A DNA stretch of 64,000 bases. Origin: Domibacillus enclensis (GTDB lineage: Bacteria > Bacillota > Bacilli > Bacillales > Domibacillaceae). The notes below the pieces were generated by a model. That model was given only the letters and a program-made list of their open reading frames with translations. It did not search any database and had not been told where the DNA came from. Made by a program: the position numbers and the translations under genes. How positions within the stretch are numbered: the stretch's first letter is position 1; the number at the start of each line of letters is the position of its first letter. Shown in pieces: positions 8,701-16,495 of the stretch. The DNA lies in NCBI RefSeq assembly GCF_900156125.1, contig NZ_FTLX01000004.1, forward strand, positions 310,001 through 374,000. The letters are read 5' to 3'.

Positions 8701-9160
8701 CTTCGATTAACGCTTTTGCCTGCAATTCAAAGTTCTCGACCAGCGCATCAAACGTAATGCCGCCCGTGACCGACAGCGTTTTGGTTGTCGGCCCGATCGC
8801 ACCGGCCACAAAGCGCGGCCATTCCGGTGTGGAATATTCGTCTACCGCTTTGCGGGCAATTTGCACCGCGCGCAGGTTGATTTCATACGCTTTGTCGCCG
8901 AGGTCGTATTCGTCCAGCACGACAGGTGTGCCGCCAAATGTATTGGTGGCGATAATATCTGCGCCGGCTTCTAAATATTCGCGGTGAACACGTTCAATGA
9001 CGTCCGGTCTTGTTAGGACAAGGTTTTCGTTACAGCCGTCGTATTCGTCGCCGCCGAAATCATCCGGAGTTAAATTAGCATTTTGAAGCATCGTGCCCAT
9101 CGCTCCATCAATGAGGAGGATTCGTTTTTTTAATTCTTGTTCAATTCGATGAGTGGTCAT
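5717..9160 (-). CDS. metH: Cobalamin-dependent methionine synthase
   Basis: This 1147-residue enzyme transfers the methyl of 5-methyl-THF through cobalamin to homocysteine. All modules are visible in order: homocysteine/zinc domain (about 1-310, zinc ligands in GGCCGTTPEH near 289), pterin-binding domain (about 330-600), cobalamin cap and binding domain with the axial-histidine motif DVHDIG (about 723), and the C-terminal reactivation domain with RFSFGYPACP (about 1095) that binds S-adenosylmethionine. ATG 9160 is preferred to the upstream 9187 because the N-terminus then matches the family and the overlap with yitJ is only 20 nt. It is the second gene of a SAM-riboswitch-controlled operon with yitJ, which makes its folate substrate. 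Confidence 0.97.
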   Translation of the reverse strand: MTTHRIEQELKKRILLIDGAMGTMLQNANLTPDDFGGDEYDGCNENLVLTRPDVIERVHREYLEAGADIIATNTFGGTPVVLDEYDLGDKAYEINLRAVQIARKAVDEYSTPEWPRFVAGAIGPTTKTLSVTGGITFDALVENFELQAKALIEGGSDLILMETSQDMLNVKAGTLGIRRAFDAAGVELPVMISGTIEPMGTTLAGQNIEAFYISIEHIKPLSVGLNCATGPEFMTDHIRSLSDLATSYVSCYPNAGLPDEEGNYHESPDSLAQKLSAFADKGWLNIVGGCCGTTPEHIRVMREAVKEKTPRTSPEHPHGHAVSGIEPLLYDDSMRPLFIGERTNVIGSRKFKRLIVEGKFEEAAEIARAQVKGGAHVIDICLANPDREELDDMTEFMKEVVKKVKVPLVIDSTDEKVIEEALKFSQGKAIINSINLEDGEERFEAVMPLVKQYGAAVVVGTIDEVGMAVTRERKLEIAIRSHDLLVEKWGLAPEDIIFDPLVFPVGTGDEQYIGSAVETIEGIRLIKEHLPKCLTVLGVSNVSFGLPPVGREVLNAVYLYHCTQAGLDYAIVNTEKLERYASIPKEEIKLADELLFTTTDETLAVFTDFYRDKKKEKKEEDIPKTVPERLSYYVVEGTKEGLLPDLEAARSIYDEPLDIINGPLMKGMAEVGRLFNDNQLIVAEVLQSAEVMKASVAYLEQFMEKKEDDNGKGKVVLATVKGDVHDIGKNLVDIILSNNGFKVVDVGIKVTPQALIETIRKEKPDMVGLSGLLVKSAQQMVITAQDFKSADIDVPILVGGAALSRRFTETKISPEYTGPVLYAKDAMDGLDIANRLQNAEQKVTLLQELEEKKDKRKEVEAYRDERKEQAIAAAPKPVKTVREDVQVYEPRDTRRRVLKDYSIAHLKPYVNMQTLIGHHLGMKGNVKKLIEEKNEKAIQLHETVTGFLNNSSFKTAAVYQFFPAQSQGDDVIIYDPADAKTEIERFTFPRQTKEPFLCLADYVKSVESGQMDYVGFFVVTAGAGVREAAMKLREDGKFLDSHAIQATALELAEGFAERIHQEMRDQWGIPDPVDFTMRERFAAKYQGQRFSFGYPACPNLEDQEKLFGLIKPEEIGVQLTEGFMMEPEASVSAIVFAHPDARYFNVH

Positions 9161-11000
9161 GCAAAGCCCCGCTTTCTTTCTGTGCATCCAGTTCTTTTAT
9201 ATAATGAATCAGTTCTATAGACATATCATAACGCAAAAACGGCGTAATAATGTAAAGGCCTTTAAATAGCCCGGCCGCCGTATCAATTAATTCTTTGGCA
9301 ATTTTCACGCCTTCTTTCGCCGAGGCTTCTTTATCCTCGCCGCACGCGCGCATTCTTTCCAGCGTTTCATCAGACAGTTTAATGCCCGGAACTTCATGGT
9401 GCAGGAATTCGGCATTCCGCATATTCGTAAGCGGCATAATGCCAAGGAAAATCGGTGTTGACAAGTGTTTTGTTGCTTCATAGACATCAATGATTTTCTC
9501 TTTTGTGAACACCGGCTGTGTAATAAAATAATCCGCCCCGTGCTCGATTTTTTTCTCAAGCCGCTGGACAGCCCGGTCGAGCACGCGCACATTCGGATTG
9601 AACGCAGCTGCCACGGAGAAGTTCGCTTTCTTTTTCAGCGGCTTGCCGGAGAACGAAATGCCTTCATTTAACTGTTTGATCAGCTGAATCAATTCAAGGC
9701 TGGATACGTCATACACGCTCGTTGCACCAGGGAAATCGCCCACCTTCGTCGGATCGCCGGTAATGGCCAGCACGTCATGAAGACCAAGCGCGTCAAGCCC
9801 CATTAAGTGTGACTGTAGGCCAATTAAGTTGCGGTCACGGCACGTAATGTGGACGAGTGACCGTACGTCATGGTTCATTTTCAGCGTCGCACCCATCGCC
9901 ATATTGCTGATCCGCGGAGAAGCAAGTGAGTTGTCAGCCATCGTGACCGCATCAATGCCGGTATTGTACAGCGCATTGGCGCCTTCGATAAACCGCTCCG
10001 TCATTAATGTTTTTGGTGTATCCAGTTCGACAATGACCGTCCGTTCTGTTTTTGCTTTTTCACAAATGGACTGGTCTGTTGCAGGAGCCGCTTCCTGAAT
10101 GACAATCGGCTTTTTCGTTTTCACTTTTTTCTCGGTCAAAGGGGGAAGTCCGGCCAGCCGTTTTTTCGCTGCTTCAATGTGCTTCGGCGTTGTGCCGCAG
10201 CAGCCGCCGATTAAGCGAACCCCTTCGTTGCGGAGCAGGACAGCGGCACGGCCAAAGTAATCTGCTTCTGACTCATACACAATCCGGCCGTCTTCTACAT
10301 CAAGAAGACTTGCATTCGGATAAGCCGACAAAAAGGCTTTGTTTGGAAGCTTGACGTCTTCAAACGCCTGGATCGTATGATAAGGGCCAAGCCGGCAGTT
10401 GACACCGACGACGTTTGCGCCAATGCCTTCAAGCTGCTGCAGCGCGTCATTTAACGAAAGCCCGTTTTGCAGCACACCAGGCTCATGCATCGACACTTGG
10501 GCAATGATGGGCACATCGCTCATCTGGCGCAGCAGCTTAACAGAAGCAGACAGCTCTTCGAAATCGTAGTACGTTTCAAGCAGCAGCCCGTCCGGATCAC
10601 CGGAAAGCAGACTTTCAGCTTGTTCTTTGACAGAAGCCAGAATTTCTTCATTGGTAGCCGTGCTTTTACGGATGCCGCGAACGCCGCCAATGGTTCCCAG
10701 TACAAATTGTCCGCCGGGTGCGGCCGCTTTTTTGGCAATTTGCACCGCCGCTTCATTTAATTCGCGCACCCGGTTTTCGATGCCGTAGCGGGACAGCTTC
10801 AGTGTATTGGCTCCGTATGTATTCGTTTGAATGACATCTGCCCCGGCTTTAATGTAATCGTGGTGAATTTTTTCAATAATTTCTGGTTTTTCAGTATTCA
10901 GTTCCTCATAACAAAAATCGATCCCGTATGAATATAAAAGGGTGCCCATCGCCCCATCGGCGGTCAGCACATCTGTTTTCAGCTTATCAAGCAGTGTCAT
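9141..11000 (-). CDS. yitJ: Bifunctional homocysteine S-methyltransferase / methylenetetrahydrofolate reductase
   Basis: This 619-residue fusion matches B. subtilis YitJ in length and layout. Residues 1-300 form a homocysteine methyltransferase barrel with zinc ligands in GGCCGTTPKH near residue 267. The C-terminal half, from about residue 325, is a MetF-like flavin TIM barrel (AITGDP near the folate/FAD site, later YFITQPVF), which reduces methylene-THF to methyl-THF. The ATG at 11000 follows GAGAGG. The stop overlaps the metH start by 20 nt, so the two are translationally coupled: YitJ makes methyl-THF and MetH uses it. Transcription is gated by the SAM-I riboswitch upstream. Confidence 0.95.
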   Translation of the reverse strand: MTLLDKLKTDVLTADGAMGTLLYSYGIDFCYEELNTEKPEIIEKIHHDYIKAGADVIQTNTYGANTLKLSRYGIENRVRELNEAAVQIAKKAAAPGGQFVLGTIGGVRGIRKSTATNEEILASVKEQAESLLSGDPDGLLLETYYDFEELSASVKLLRQMSDVPIIAQVSMHEPGVLQNGLSLNDALQQLEGIGANVVGVNCRLGPYHTIQAFEDVKLPNKAFLSAYPNASLLDVEDGRIVYESEADYFGRAAVLLRNEGVRLIGGCCGTTPKHIEAAKKRLAGLPPLTEKKVKTKKPIVIQEAAPATDQSICEKAKTERTVIVELDTPKTLMTERFIEGANALYNTGIDAVTMADNSLASPRISNMAMGATLKMNHDVRSLVHITCRDRNLIGLQSHLMGLDALGLHDVLAITGDPTKVGDFPGATSVYDVSSLELIQLIKQLNEGISFSGKPLKKKANFSVAAAFNPNVRVLDRAVQRLEKKIEHGADYFITQPVFTKEKIIDVYEATKHLSTPIFLGIMPLTNMRNAEFLHHEVPGIKLSDETLERMRACGEDKEASAKEGVKIAKELIDTAAGLFKGLYIITPFLRYDMSIELIHYIKELDAQKESGALHDHSSN

Positions 11001-11026
11001 GGCGCAGAATCCTCTCTGAATTAAAA

Positions 11027-11061
11027 TGAAAAAAGCCTTCCTGATGGCAAGAAGGCTTTTT
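11027..11061 (-). terminator. Riboswitch expression-platform terminator
   Basis: On the minus strand, AAAAGCCTTC and GAAGGCTTTT form a perfect stem followed by a U-run, between the SAM aptamer and the yitJ ribosome site. High SAM should favour this terminator. Confidence 0.9.
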
Positions 11062-11083
11062 CAACATGTATGTGTTGTCCGTT

Positions 11084-11190
11084 CCTTCTCATCTTCCAGA
11101 CTAGTTTAGTCTGCTGGATTTAGCACCTGACCATCCGGCTGGTTGCTGAAGCGTCACAGGGCCAGTACCCTCGGCTTCTCTCGATAAGAA
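11084..11190 (-). ncRNA. SAM-I (S-box) riboswitch aptamer
   Basis: Read on the minus strand, the conserved S-box blocks occur in order: CTTATCGAGAGAAG at the 5' side of P1/P2, GAGGGTACTGGCCC, GCAACC, GGTGCTAAATCC, and GATGAGAAGG closing P1. The aptamer binds S-adenosylmethionine. The terminator at 11027-11061 and the methionine genes downstream give the usual transcription-attenuation arrangement. Confidence 0.97.
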
Positions 11191-11222
11191 TTAGGTATGA
11201 AATTGCATGAATAATTAAAATT

Positions 11223-11251
11223 ATCATATCGTTTCAAGTACGTTCAGTCAA
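11223..11251 (-). promoter_or_regulatory. SigA promoter of the yitJ-metH operon
   Basis: On the minus strand there is TTGACT (11251-11246), a 17-nt spacer and TATGAT (11228-11223), placed about 35 nt upstream of the riboswitch 5' end. It begins only 8 nt past the sdpI stop codon. Confidence 0.7.
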
Positions 11252-11258
11252 GAACATT

Positions 11259-11885
11259 TTATCGTTTGTATAAAAGATACGACTGAACAAGCGGAATAAC
11301 GGTAATAAACAGAACGACGATGATGAAAGCTGTGATCCGTAACGATACAGGCATAAAAGCAGTTAAAAGAATGATCAGCCCGCCAATCACAAAAAGCAGG
11401 CCGCCGGTCCGGTGTGTTTTCGTCCAGACACGGTCATCAGCTAATGTCCACGGTGTACGGAAGCCGACCATGTAGCTTGGACGGACACGTGGCATATAAT
11501 TCCCGATAACGATAAACAGAAGCCCGATCAAAATCGGAATCGCCACATCCATCTTAACCGCATATCCAAGCCCGTTCGCCAGAATTAAAAGATGAACGAT
11601 AAACAAAAGAGTGACGGTTGCATTGATGATCACATGATAGCTCCCGGCAAATTTCGGGTAATTTTGCTTGCGTGGATCCATTTTTGGGGCTGCCGCAAGC
11701 AAGCCTCCGACGAAGATCAGCATAAGGGGACCAAAAAAGGCGCCAAACCATTTCGACGTATAATCGTCCGCTTCACCAGAAGGTCCCCAGTGAATGGCGA
11801 TTTGATCAGGCAGGTAAGGGATAGCAATAAAGCTTATAACAAAAGCAGCAATAATAATGAGTCCAGCATAACGATAGGCTTTCAT
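11259..11885 (-). CDS. sdpI: SdpI-family immunity membrane protein
   Basis: This 208-residue protein with about six membrane helices has the DUF1648/SdpI pattern: an N-terminal IPYLPDQIAIHWGPSGEAD segment after TM1 and a C-terminal VGFRTPWTLADDRVWTKTHR loop. In B. subtilis, SdpI protects the cell from the SdpC cannibalism toxin and also titrates the repressor SdpR at the membrane. Here the gene overlaps the stop of an SdpR-like gene by 4 nt (ATGA), so the two form an operon. No sdpABC toxin genes are in the window, so the pair could give immunity to a competitor's toxin or serve another cell-envelope role. Confidence 0.88.
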   Translation of the reverse strand: MKAYRYAGLIIIAAFVISFIAIPYLPDQIAIHWGPSGEADDYTSKWFGAFFGPLMLIFVGGLLAAAPKMDPRKQNYPKFAGSYHVIINATVTLLFIVHLLILANGLGYAVKMDVAIPILIGLLFIVIGNYMPRVRPSYMVGFRTPWTLADDRVWTKTHRTGGLLFVIGGLIILLTAFMPVSLRITAFIIVVLFITVIPLVQSYLLYKR

Positions 11886-12157
11886 TTTTCATTCTCCTTT
11901 CCGGATACATTCATCATCCACATCATAATGTCTTGAAAAACCGTTGTATTTAATGAATAAATAATGTGCTGTCCGTTTCGTTCAGATAAAACGAGTTCGG
12001 CTGTTTGAAGCGTGCTGAGATGATGGGAAATACTTGGCTTTTTCATATTGAATTGTTCGGCGATGTCTCCCGCTGTCATGTCTTGTTCTTTCAATAGATC
12101 GATAATCGCTCGCCGGGTAGGATCTGCGAGTGCTTTAAAAACGAGCGTGGCCGACAT
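11882..12157 (-). CDS. sdpR: ArsR-family autorepressor, SdpR-like
   Basis: This 91-residue winged-helix protein contains the ArsR/SdpR signature: FKALADPTRRAIIDLL at the N-terminus, then MTAGDIAEQFNMKKPSISHH as the DNA-recognition helix region. It lacks the metal-binding cysteines of ArsR/SmtB sensors, as SdpR does. ATG 12157 is chosen because GGAGG lies 7 nt upstream; the ATG at 12163 is too close. A consensus promoter with an inverted repeat just downstream of the -10 indicates autorepression of sdpRI. Signalling by sequestration to SdpI is known for the B. subtilis pair and is inferred here. Confidence 0.88.
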   Translation of the reverse strand: MSATLVFKALADPTRRAIIDLLKEQDMTAGDIAEQFNMKKPSISHHLSTLQTAELVLSERNGQHIIYSLNTTVFQDIMMWMMNVSGKENEK

Positions 12158-12172
12158 ATGCATGCCTCCTTT

Positions 12173-12227
12173 ATTTAGATAATTGTCTAACTATCTAAAT
12201 TATAATGGATTGTACGTAAATGTTCAA
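12173..12227 (-). promoter_or_regulatory. sdpRI promoter with dyad operator
   Basis: On the minus strand, TTGAAC (12227-12222), a 17-nt spacer and TATAAT (12204-12199) form a near-consensus SigA promoter. The perfect inverted repeat ATTTAGATA / TATCTAAAT (12173-12181 and 12192-12200) covers the end of the -10 and the start site, a typical SdpR operator position. Confidence 0.8.
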
Positions 12228-12277
12228 GGAAAATCATGATGAATATTGATATACTTTTCTTAAAGAGAGGGATGGCG

Positions 12278-13354
12278 ATGACGAAAGAATTAATTCAAAA
12301 CGCAAATGAGTTTATTATTGATTTTTATAAAGAAACAGGCAGAGATGGAACGAAGGCGAAGGACAGGCTGCAATGCATTCAAAAGGAAATTGAGCAAACA
12401 GGGACGTATACGCATGAATTTGAGGAGCTGGAATACGGGGCGAAGCTGGCCTGGCGCAACAGCAACAGGTGTATCGGCCGCCTGTTCTGGCAGACGCTTC
12501 ATGTATTTGACGAGCGGGAAGCCAGGACAGAAGATGAGGTTTTTTCAGCACTGGAGCGTCATACGGACTTTGCGTTCAATGAAGGAAAAATTCGTCCTGC
12601 CATCACGGTTTTTCGTCCTGCGGGGGAGCAAACGGAAGAGCTGCGCCTTTGGAACCATCAGCTGTTTCGTTATGCGGGATATGAGAATGGCGGCGATCCT
12701 CATTCCAAGGACTTTACAAAACAATGTGAATCGCTGGGCTGGCAGGGGGAGGGGACTCATTTTGATTTGCTTCCGTGGGTTGTACAGCTGGGAAAGAAAC
12801 GGCCTGTATGGAAAGATGTCCCGGCTCATTGCCGAAAGGAGGTTCAGATCGATCATCCCGATTTTACCGACTTTAAATCGTTGCAGCTAAAGTGGTATCC
12901 TGTCCCGGTCATTTCGGATATGCGTCTTCAAATCGGCGGCATTGACTACAAATCGGCGCCGTTTAATGGATGGTACATGGGGACTGAAATCGGTGCGCGT
13001 AATTTAGCGGATGAGGACCGGTACGATCAGCTTCCGGCAGTGGCAAACGTAATGGGGATGGATACAAAGCATTCATCGGCGCTGTGGAAGGACCGGGCGC
13101 TGGTCGAATTAAACGTAGCCGTGCTGCATTCATTTAAAAAAGCGGGCGTTACGATTGTTGATCATCATACCGCTGCCAAACAGCACCTGATCTTTGAGCA
13201 AAATGAAGAAGCAGCGGGCCGGAAGGTGACAGGTGACTGGACGTGGCTCATACCACCTGTTTCTCCAGCTGCCACGCCGATTTTTCACCGCGCGTATGAC
13301 AATACAGTCAAGTCACCGAATTTCTTTTACCAGGACCCTGCGTACACCACTTAA
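12278..13354 (+). CDS. nos: Bacterial nitric oxide synthase, oxygenase domain
   Basis: This 358-residue protein equals the bacterial NOS oxygenase length and lacks a reductase domain, as in other Bacillus NOS. It oxidises L-arginine to citrulline and NO using haem and a tetrahydropterin/folate. The haem-thiolate cysteine is Cys65 within [13 protein letters not shown]. The substrate pocket appears as [15 protein letters not shown], whose Glu binds the arginine guanidinium, and the C-terminal pterin/dimer region WTWLIPPISPA-like is present as [18 protein letters not shown]. Start ATG 12278 has AGAGAGG 7 nt upstream; earlier in-frame ATGs lack a site. It is divergent from sdpRI. In bacilli, NO protects against oxidative stress and antibiotics. 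Confidence 0.97.
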   Translation: MTKELIQNANEFIIDFYKETGRDGTKAKDRLQCIQKEIEQTGTYTHEFEELEYGAKLAWRNSNRCIGRLFWQTLHVFDEREARTEDEVFSALERHTDFAFNEGKIRPAITVFRPAGEQTEELRLWNHQLFRYAGYENGGDPHSKDFTKQCESLGWQGEGTHFDLLPWVVQLGKKRPVWKDVPAHCRKEVQIDHPDFTDFKSLQLKWYPVPVISDMRLQIGGIDYKSAPFNGWYMGTEIGARNLADEDRYDQLPAVANVMGMDTKHSSALWKDRALVELNVAVLHSFKKAGVTIVDHHTAAKQHLIFEQNEEAAGRKVTGDWTWLIPPVSPAATPIFHRAYDNTVKSPNFFYQDPAYTT

Positions 13355-13378
13355 CTAAATGGCTTTTTAATAATATAA

Positions 13379-13410
13379 AAAACAGGCTGCCGAATTGGGC
13401 AGCCTGTTTG
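13379..13410. terminator. Bidirectional terminator between nos and mreBH
   Basis: The stem AACAGGCTGCC / GGGCAGCCTGTT with loop GAATT has A/T runs on both sides and lies between convergent genes. Confidence 0.85.
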
Positions 13411-13414
13411 TGTG

Positions 13415-14422
13415 TCAGGATGTTACTTTTTGCAGTTTTTTCAGCACGTGCAGTGACCGGCCGGTGCCGATTGCGACGGATTCGAGCGGGTTCGGGGCAA
13501 GGTGGACCGGAACGATAATTTCCTGTGCAAGCCAGTCTTGAATTCCGTTCAAAAGAGCACCGCCGCCGCTGATGACGACGCCGCGGTCTACAATATCACC
13601 GCTCAGCTCGGGTGGAGACGATTCTAGTGTGACGCGGATTGTTTCTAATATAGCGAAAAGCGATTCGCGGAGCGCCCGTTGAATTTCAAACGAGCTGACG
13701 TTGACGGTTTTCGGCAAGCCTGTCACCAGATCACGTCCGCGCACATCCATATGAAGCTCTGCATGCTCAATCGGCGCGTAGCCAATCTCGATTTTTACAT
13801 TTTCCGCTGTGCGCTCGCCAATTAATAAGTTATATTCTTTGCGGATGTATTGAATAATGTCTTCATCCAGCTTGTCGCCGGCAAGGCGGATTGAGTTGCA
13901 CGAAACAACGCCGCCGTAAGAGATAATCGCGACTTCAGTTGTGCCGCCGCCGATGTCGACAATTAAGTTGGCGATCGGTTCTTCAACTGGAAGATCCGCG
14001 CCGATCGCAGCGGCAACCGGCTCTTCAATTAAGTGGACTGTTTTGGCACCGCTTGATTTTATCGCATCTTGAATCGCGCGGCGTTCCACACTCGTAGCGC
14101 CGGAGGGAGTGCAGACGACAACAGTAGGCTTCCGAATCGTAAATCCGGCCGCTTTGCCTGCTTTTCTCATTAATTCCCTCAGCATTTCCGCAGTCACGTC
14201 AAAGTCGGCAATAACGCCGTCTTTCATTGGACGCACAGCTGCAATCCGGCCAGGTGTTTTGCCAATCATTTCTTTGGCGTCTTTTCCGACAGCCAGTACT
14301 TTTTTCGTATCCATATCAAGGGCAACAACCGAAGGCTCGTTTAAAATAATTCCTTTATCTTTACTGTAAACGAGCAAATTTGCTGTCCCCAGGTCAATTC
14401 CAATTTCAGCTTGTCCCAACAT
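13415..14422 (-). CDS. mreBH: Actin-like cell-shape protein MreBH
   Basis: This 335-residue actin-fold ATPase has phosphate-1 motif GIDLGTAN (about 8-15), phosphate-2 [11 protein letters not shown] (about 165) and adenosine motif [11 protein letters not shown] (about 290). It polymerises under the membrane and guides peptidoglycan hydrolases and synthases of the lateral wall. It is a stand-alone gene, not beside mreCD or spoIIID, which with its sequence ([24 protein letters not shown]) favours MreBH over MreB or Mbl. The ATG is at 14422. Confidence 0.9.
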   Translation of the reverse strand: MLGQAEIGIDLGTANLLVYSKDKGIILNEPSVVALDMDTKKVLAVGKDAKEMIGKTPGRIAAVRPMKDGVIADFDVTAEMLRELMRKAGKAAGFTIRKPTVVVCTPSGATSVERRAIQDAIKSSGAKTVHLIEEPVAAAIGADLPVEEPIANLIVDIGGGTTEVAIISYGGVVSCNSIRLAGDKLDEDIIQYIRKEYNLLIGERTAENVKIEIGYAPIEHAELHMDVRGRDLVTGLPKTVNVSSFEIQRALRESLFAILETIRVTLESSPPELSGDIVDRGVVISGGGALLNGIQDWLAQEIIVPVHLAPNPLESVAIGTGRSLHVLKKLQKVTS

Positions 14423-14525
14423 AGTTCCATTCCTCCAAACGGCATTTTTTCGCCTGCGCTCATTATAAGGAAGAAAAAGAATGCATGTACATGGGACAAA
14501 TAGATGATTGTCGGTTTGTTACAGT

Positions 14526-14577
14526 CATGACATAAGAAAAAGCCGGTATACTCATTCGAGCAAAGCGGCTTGTCATG
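14526..14577 (-). terminator. Hairpin between thioesterase and mreBH genes
   Basis: On the minus strand AAGCCG pairs with CGGCTT around an internal GCTC/GAGT stem and runs into TTTTTC. It is enclosed by CATGACA/TGTCATG arms. It probably terminates the thioesterase transcript ahead of mreBH. Confidence 0.55.
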
Positions 14578-14617
14578 AAAACTTAAATTTTGTTACGTAG
14601 TGCGGGGAGGGCAAATG

Positions 14618-15121
14618 TCATATTTTTTTAAAAAAAGCAGCTAGTTCTTTACTATGATCTTTTCTCGTTTTCCGGTAAGCGGCCCGGCCTGGAGCGGTTT
14701 GAAACAGCCATGTTTCTTCTTCTGATTCCGGTACGACACTTCCCACTTCAACAGGCCGTCCGTTTTCGTCGATCGCGACAAACGTTAAAAAGGAGATCGC
14801 GGCGACTTCCTCCTCGCCCGTCACCAGGTTTTCAGATGTAACACGGACAAACACCTCCATACTGGACCGGCCTGTATGTGTAACCATGGCTTTCAGCGTC
14901 ACAGTATCGCCCACTTTTATAGGTCTGATGAAATCAACGGAGTCTGTAGAAGCGGTCACCGTCGGGTTGCGTGCAAAACGTGTAGCCGAAATCGATGCTA
15001 CGTCATCAATATGCGCCATTAACTTTCCGCCAAAAAGAGTGCCATAATAGTTTGTATCGGGCGGAAACACCTGCGCTGATTTGATGGTGACGGTGTCCGC
15101 CATCTTTTTTGATTGCTTCAT
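14618..15121 (-). CDS. ykhA: Hotdog-fold acyl-CoA thioesterase (YkhA-like)
   Basis: This 167-residue cytoplasmic enzyme has a single hotdog domain. The signature PPDTNYYGTLFGGKLMAHID (about 20-39) holds the conserved Asn and Asp/Gly pattern of BACH/YciA thioesterases, and VDFIRPIKVGD begins the beta sheet. It hydrolyses acyl-CoA to free acid and CoA, and is active as a hexamer in the family. Its length is close to B. subtilis YkhA. It lies alone between mreBH and argF. The substrate chain length is not predictable. Confidence 0.88.
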   Translation of the reverse strand: MKQSKKMADTVTIKSAQVFPPDTNYYGTLFGGKLMAHIDDVASISATRFARNPTVTASTDSVDFIRPIKVGDTVTLKAMVTHTGRSSMEVFVRVTSENLVTGEEEVAAISFLTFVAIDENGRPVEVGSVVPESEEETWLFQTAPGRAAYRKTRKDHSKELAAFFKKI

Positions 15122-15208
15122 TATCGATCACCTATTCCTTCCATATGAAAAAGTATACCGAAGGAAAGCGATATCAGAAAGATTTTTTCATCATTCAATA
15201 AAAAATAG

Positions 15209-15237
15209 TTGTATTTTAATTCTCTTTAGTGTATAAA
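15209..15237 (+). promoter_or_regulatory. argF promoter in an AT-rich region that may hold an arginine-repressor box
   Basis: TTGTAT (15209-15214), a 17-nt spacer and TATAAA (15232-15237) form a SigA promoter. The surrounding AT-rich ATAAAAAATAG and TGTATAAATATAAGTATA stretches resemble ArgR/AhrC half-sites, but I cannot score them. Confidence 0.5.
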
Positions 15238-15267
15238 TATAAGTATATTAAACACGGGGTGACGTTC

Positions 15268-16221
15268 ATGATCACGATGGAGCAAGCAACGAAGCTTGAT
15301 TTAAAAGGAAAAGATTTTCTGAAGCTTCTTGATTTCAGTATTGAAGAAGTGCAGGCGCTTGTCGTACTTGCAGATGATATGAAAAAACAAAAAGAAAAAT
15401 ATGCCGACGCCTTAAAGGGACAAATTCTTGGCATGATTTTCGAAAAAAATTCAACTAGAACCCGCGTTTCGTTTGAAGCAGCGATTTTGCAGCTTGGCGG
15501 AAACGGTATGTTCTTAAGCTCAGACCAGCTGCAAATCGGCCGCGGTGAAACAATCGAGGATACCGGCAAGGTGTTATCGGGCTACTTGGATGGGATCATG
15601 ATTCGTACGCACGGCCACGACCGGATTGAAACGCTGGCGGAAGCGGCGTCCGTTCCAGTTATTAATGGACTGACAGACTTGTATCATCCATGCCAGGCAC
15701 TTGCAGATCTATTAACGGTTTACGAGCATAAAGGCAGCTTTAAAGGCAGTAAAATGGTGTATGTCGGTGACGGCAACAACGTCGCACACTCTCTTATGAT
15801 CGGGGCCGTTATGATGGGCATGGATTTTGCTCTTGCGGCACCGAAGGGATATGAAGCAGACAGCAGCGTTATCGAAAAAACAAAAGAACTTGCCGCGAAA
15901 ACAGGTGCTGTCGTCACCTTCACAGAAGATCCGATTGAAGCAGTGAAGGGTGCTGATTTCATTTATACGGATGTCTGGACGAGTATGGGACAGGAAGAAG
16001 AGTCCGCTGTTCGTTTAAACGCCTTTGCACCATATCAAGTGAACGAAAAGCTTCTGTCAGCCGCACAGGCAGACTGCAAGTTTATGCACTGTCTCCCAGC
16101 ACACCGGGGAGAAGAAGTATCGGCGGGCGTCATGGACGGAGACGCGTCTGTGGTTTTCCAGCAAGCCGAAAACCGGATGCACGCCCAAAAAGCAGTACTC
16201 TACAGCTTGATGAAAAAATAA
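15268..16221 (+). CDS. argF: Ornithine carbamoyltransferase
   Basis: This 317-residue enzyme condenses ornithine with carbamoyl phosphate to citrulline. Carbamoyl-phosphate motif STRTR (about 60), HPCQ (about 137) and the ornithine-loop HCLPAHRGEE (about 280), which carries the catalytic Cys, are all intact. ATG 15268 has GGGGTGA 7 nt upstream and gives the family N-terminus; the longer ORF start at 15229 overlaps the promoter. The gene is alone, with no argC-J, carAB or arc genes nearby. An anabolic role fits, but a catabolic one is not excluded. It is noteworthy that NO synthase, which makes citrulline from arginine, is 2 kb away. Confidence 0.96.
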   Translation: MITMEQATKLDLKGKDFLKLLDFSIEEVQALVVLADDMKKQKEKYADALKGQILGMIFEKNSTRTRVSFEAAILQLGGNGMFLSSDQLQIGRGETIEDTGKVLSGYLDGIMIRTHGHDRIETLAEAASVPVINGLTDLYHPCQALADLLTVYEHKGSFKGSKMVYVGDGNNVAHSLMIGAVMMGMDFALAAPKGYEADSSVIEKTKELAAKTGAVVTFTEDPIEAVKGADFIYTDVWTSMGQEEESAVRLNAFAPYQVNEKLLSAAQADCKFMHCLPAHRGEEVSAGVMDGDASVVFQQAENRMHAQKAVLYSLMKK

Positions 16222-16230
16222 ACGGGCAGA

Positions 16231-16389
16231 CAGCTGTATGGAGACAGCTTTATGACCCTTGTTCAGCCGTTATTGGAGAACAGCTGGACGAACCACAAAT
16301 ACTTATTTTCAGCCGTTATTGGAGAATGGCTGATTCCAACAAATCAATTAAAGCATTCAGCCGTCATAGAAGGACGCTGAATGCTTTTT
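16231..16389 (+). repeat. Cluster of four related short hairpins, the last a terminator
   Basis: Four copies of a dyad of about 25 nt follow argF, starting at 16231, 16264, 16310 and 16359. The middle two share the 19-nt TTCAGCCGTTATTGGAGAA and can pair CAGC with GCTG. The last copy lies inside a longer stem AAGCATTCAGC/GCTGAATGCTT (16351-16385) followed by T6, a clear rho-independent terminator. This fills most of the 274-bp gap between argF and the LysR gene. Confidence 0.7.
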
Positions 16390-16495
16390 TGTTTGTGTTC
16401 TTTAAGTACAGAATCCCTTTTTCATGCGCGTTCGTGCTAAAATGAAAGAAGCTGAAATAAAAATAAAAAGCAATCACGTATGATGGTGGGCGAAT

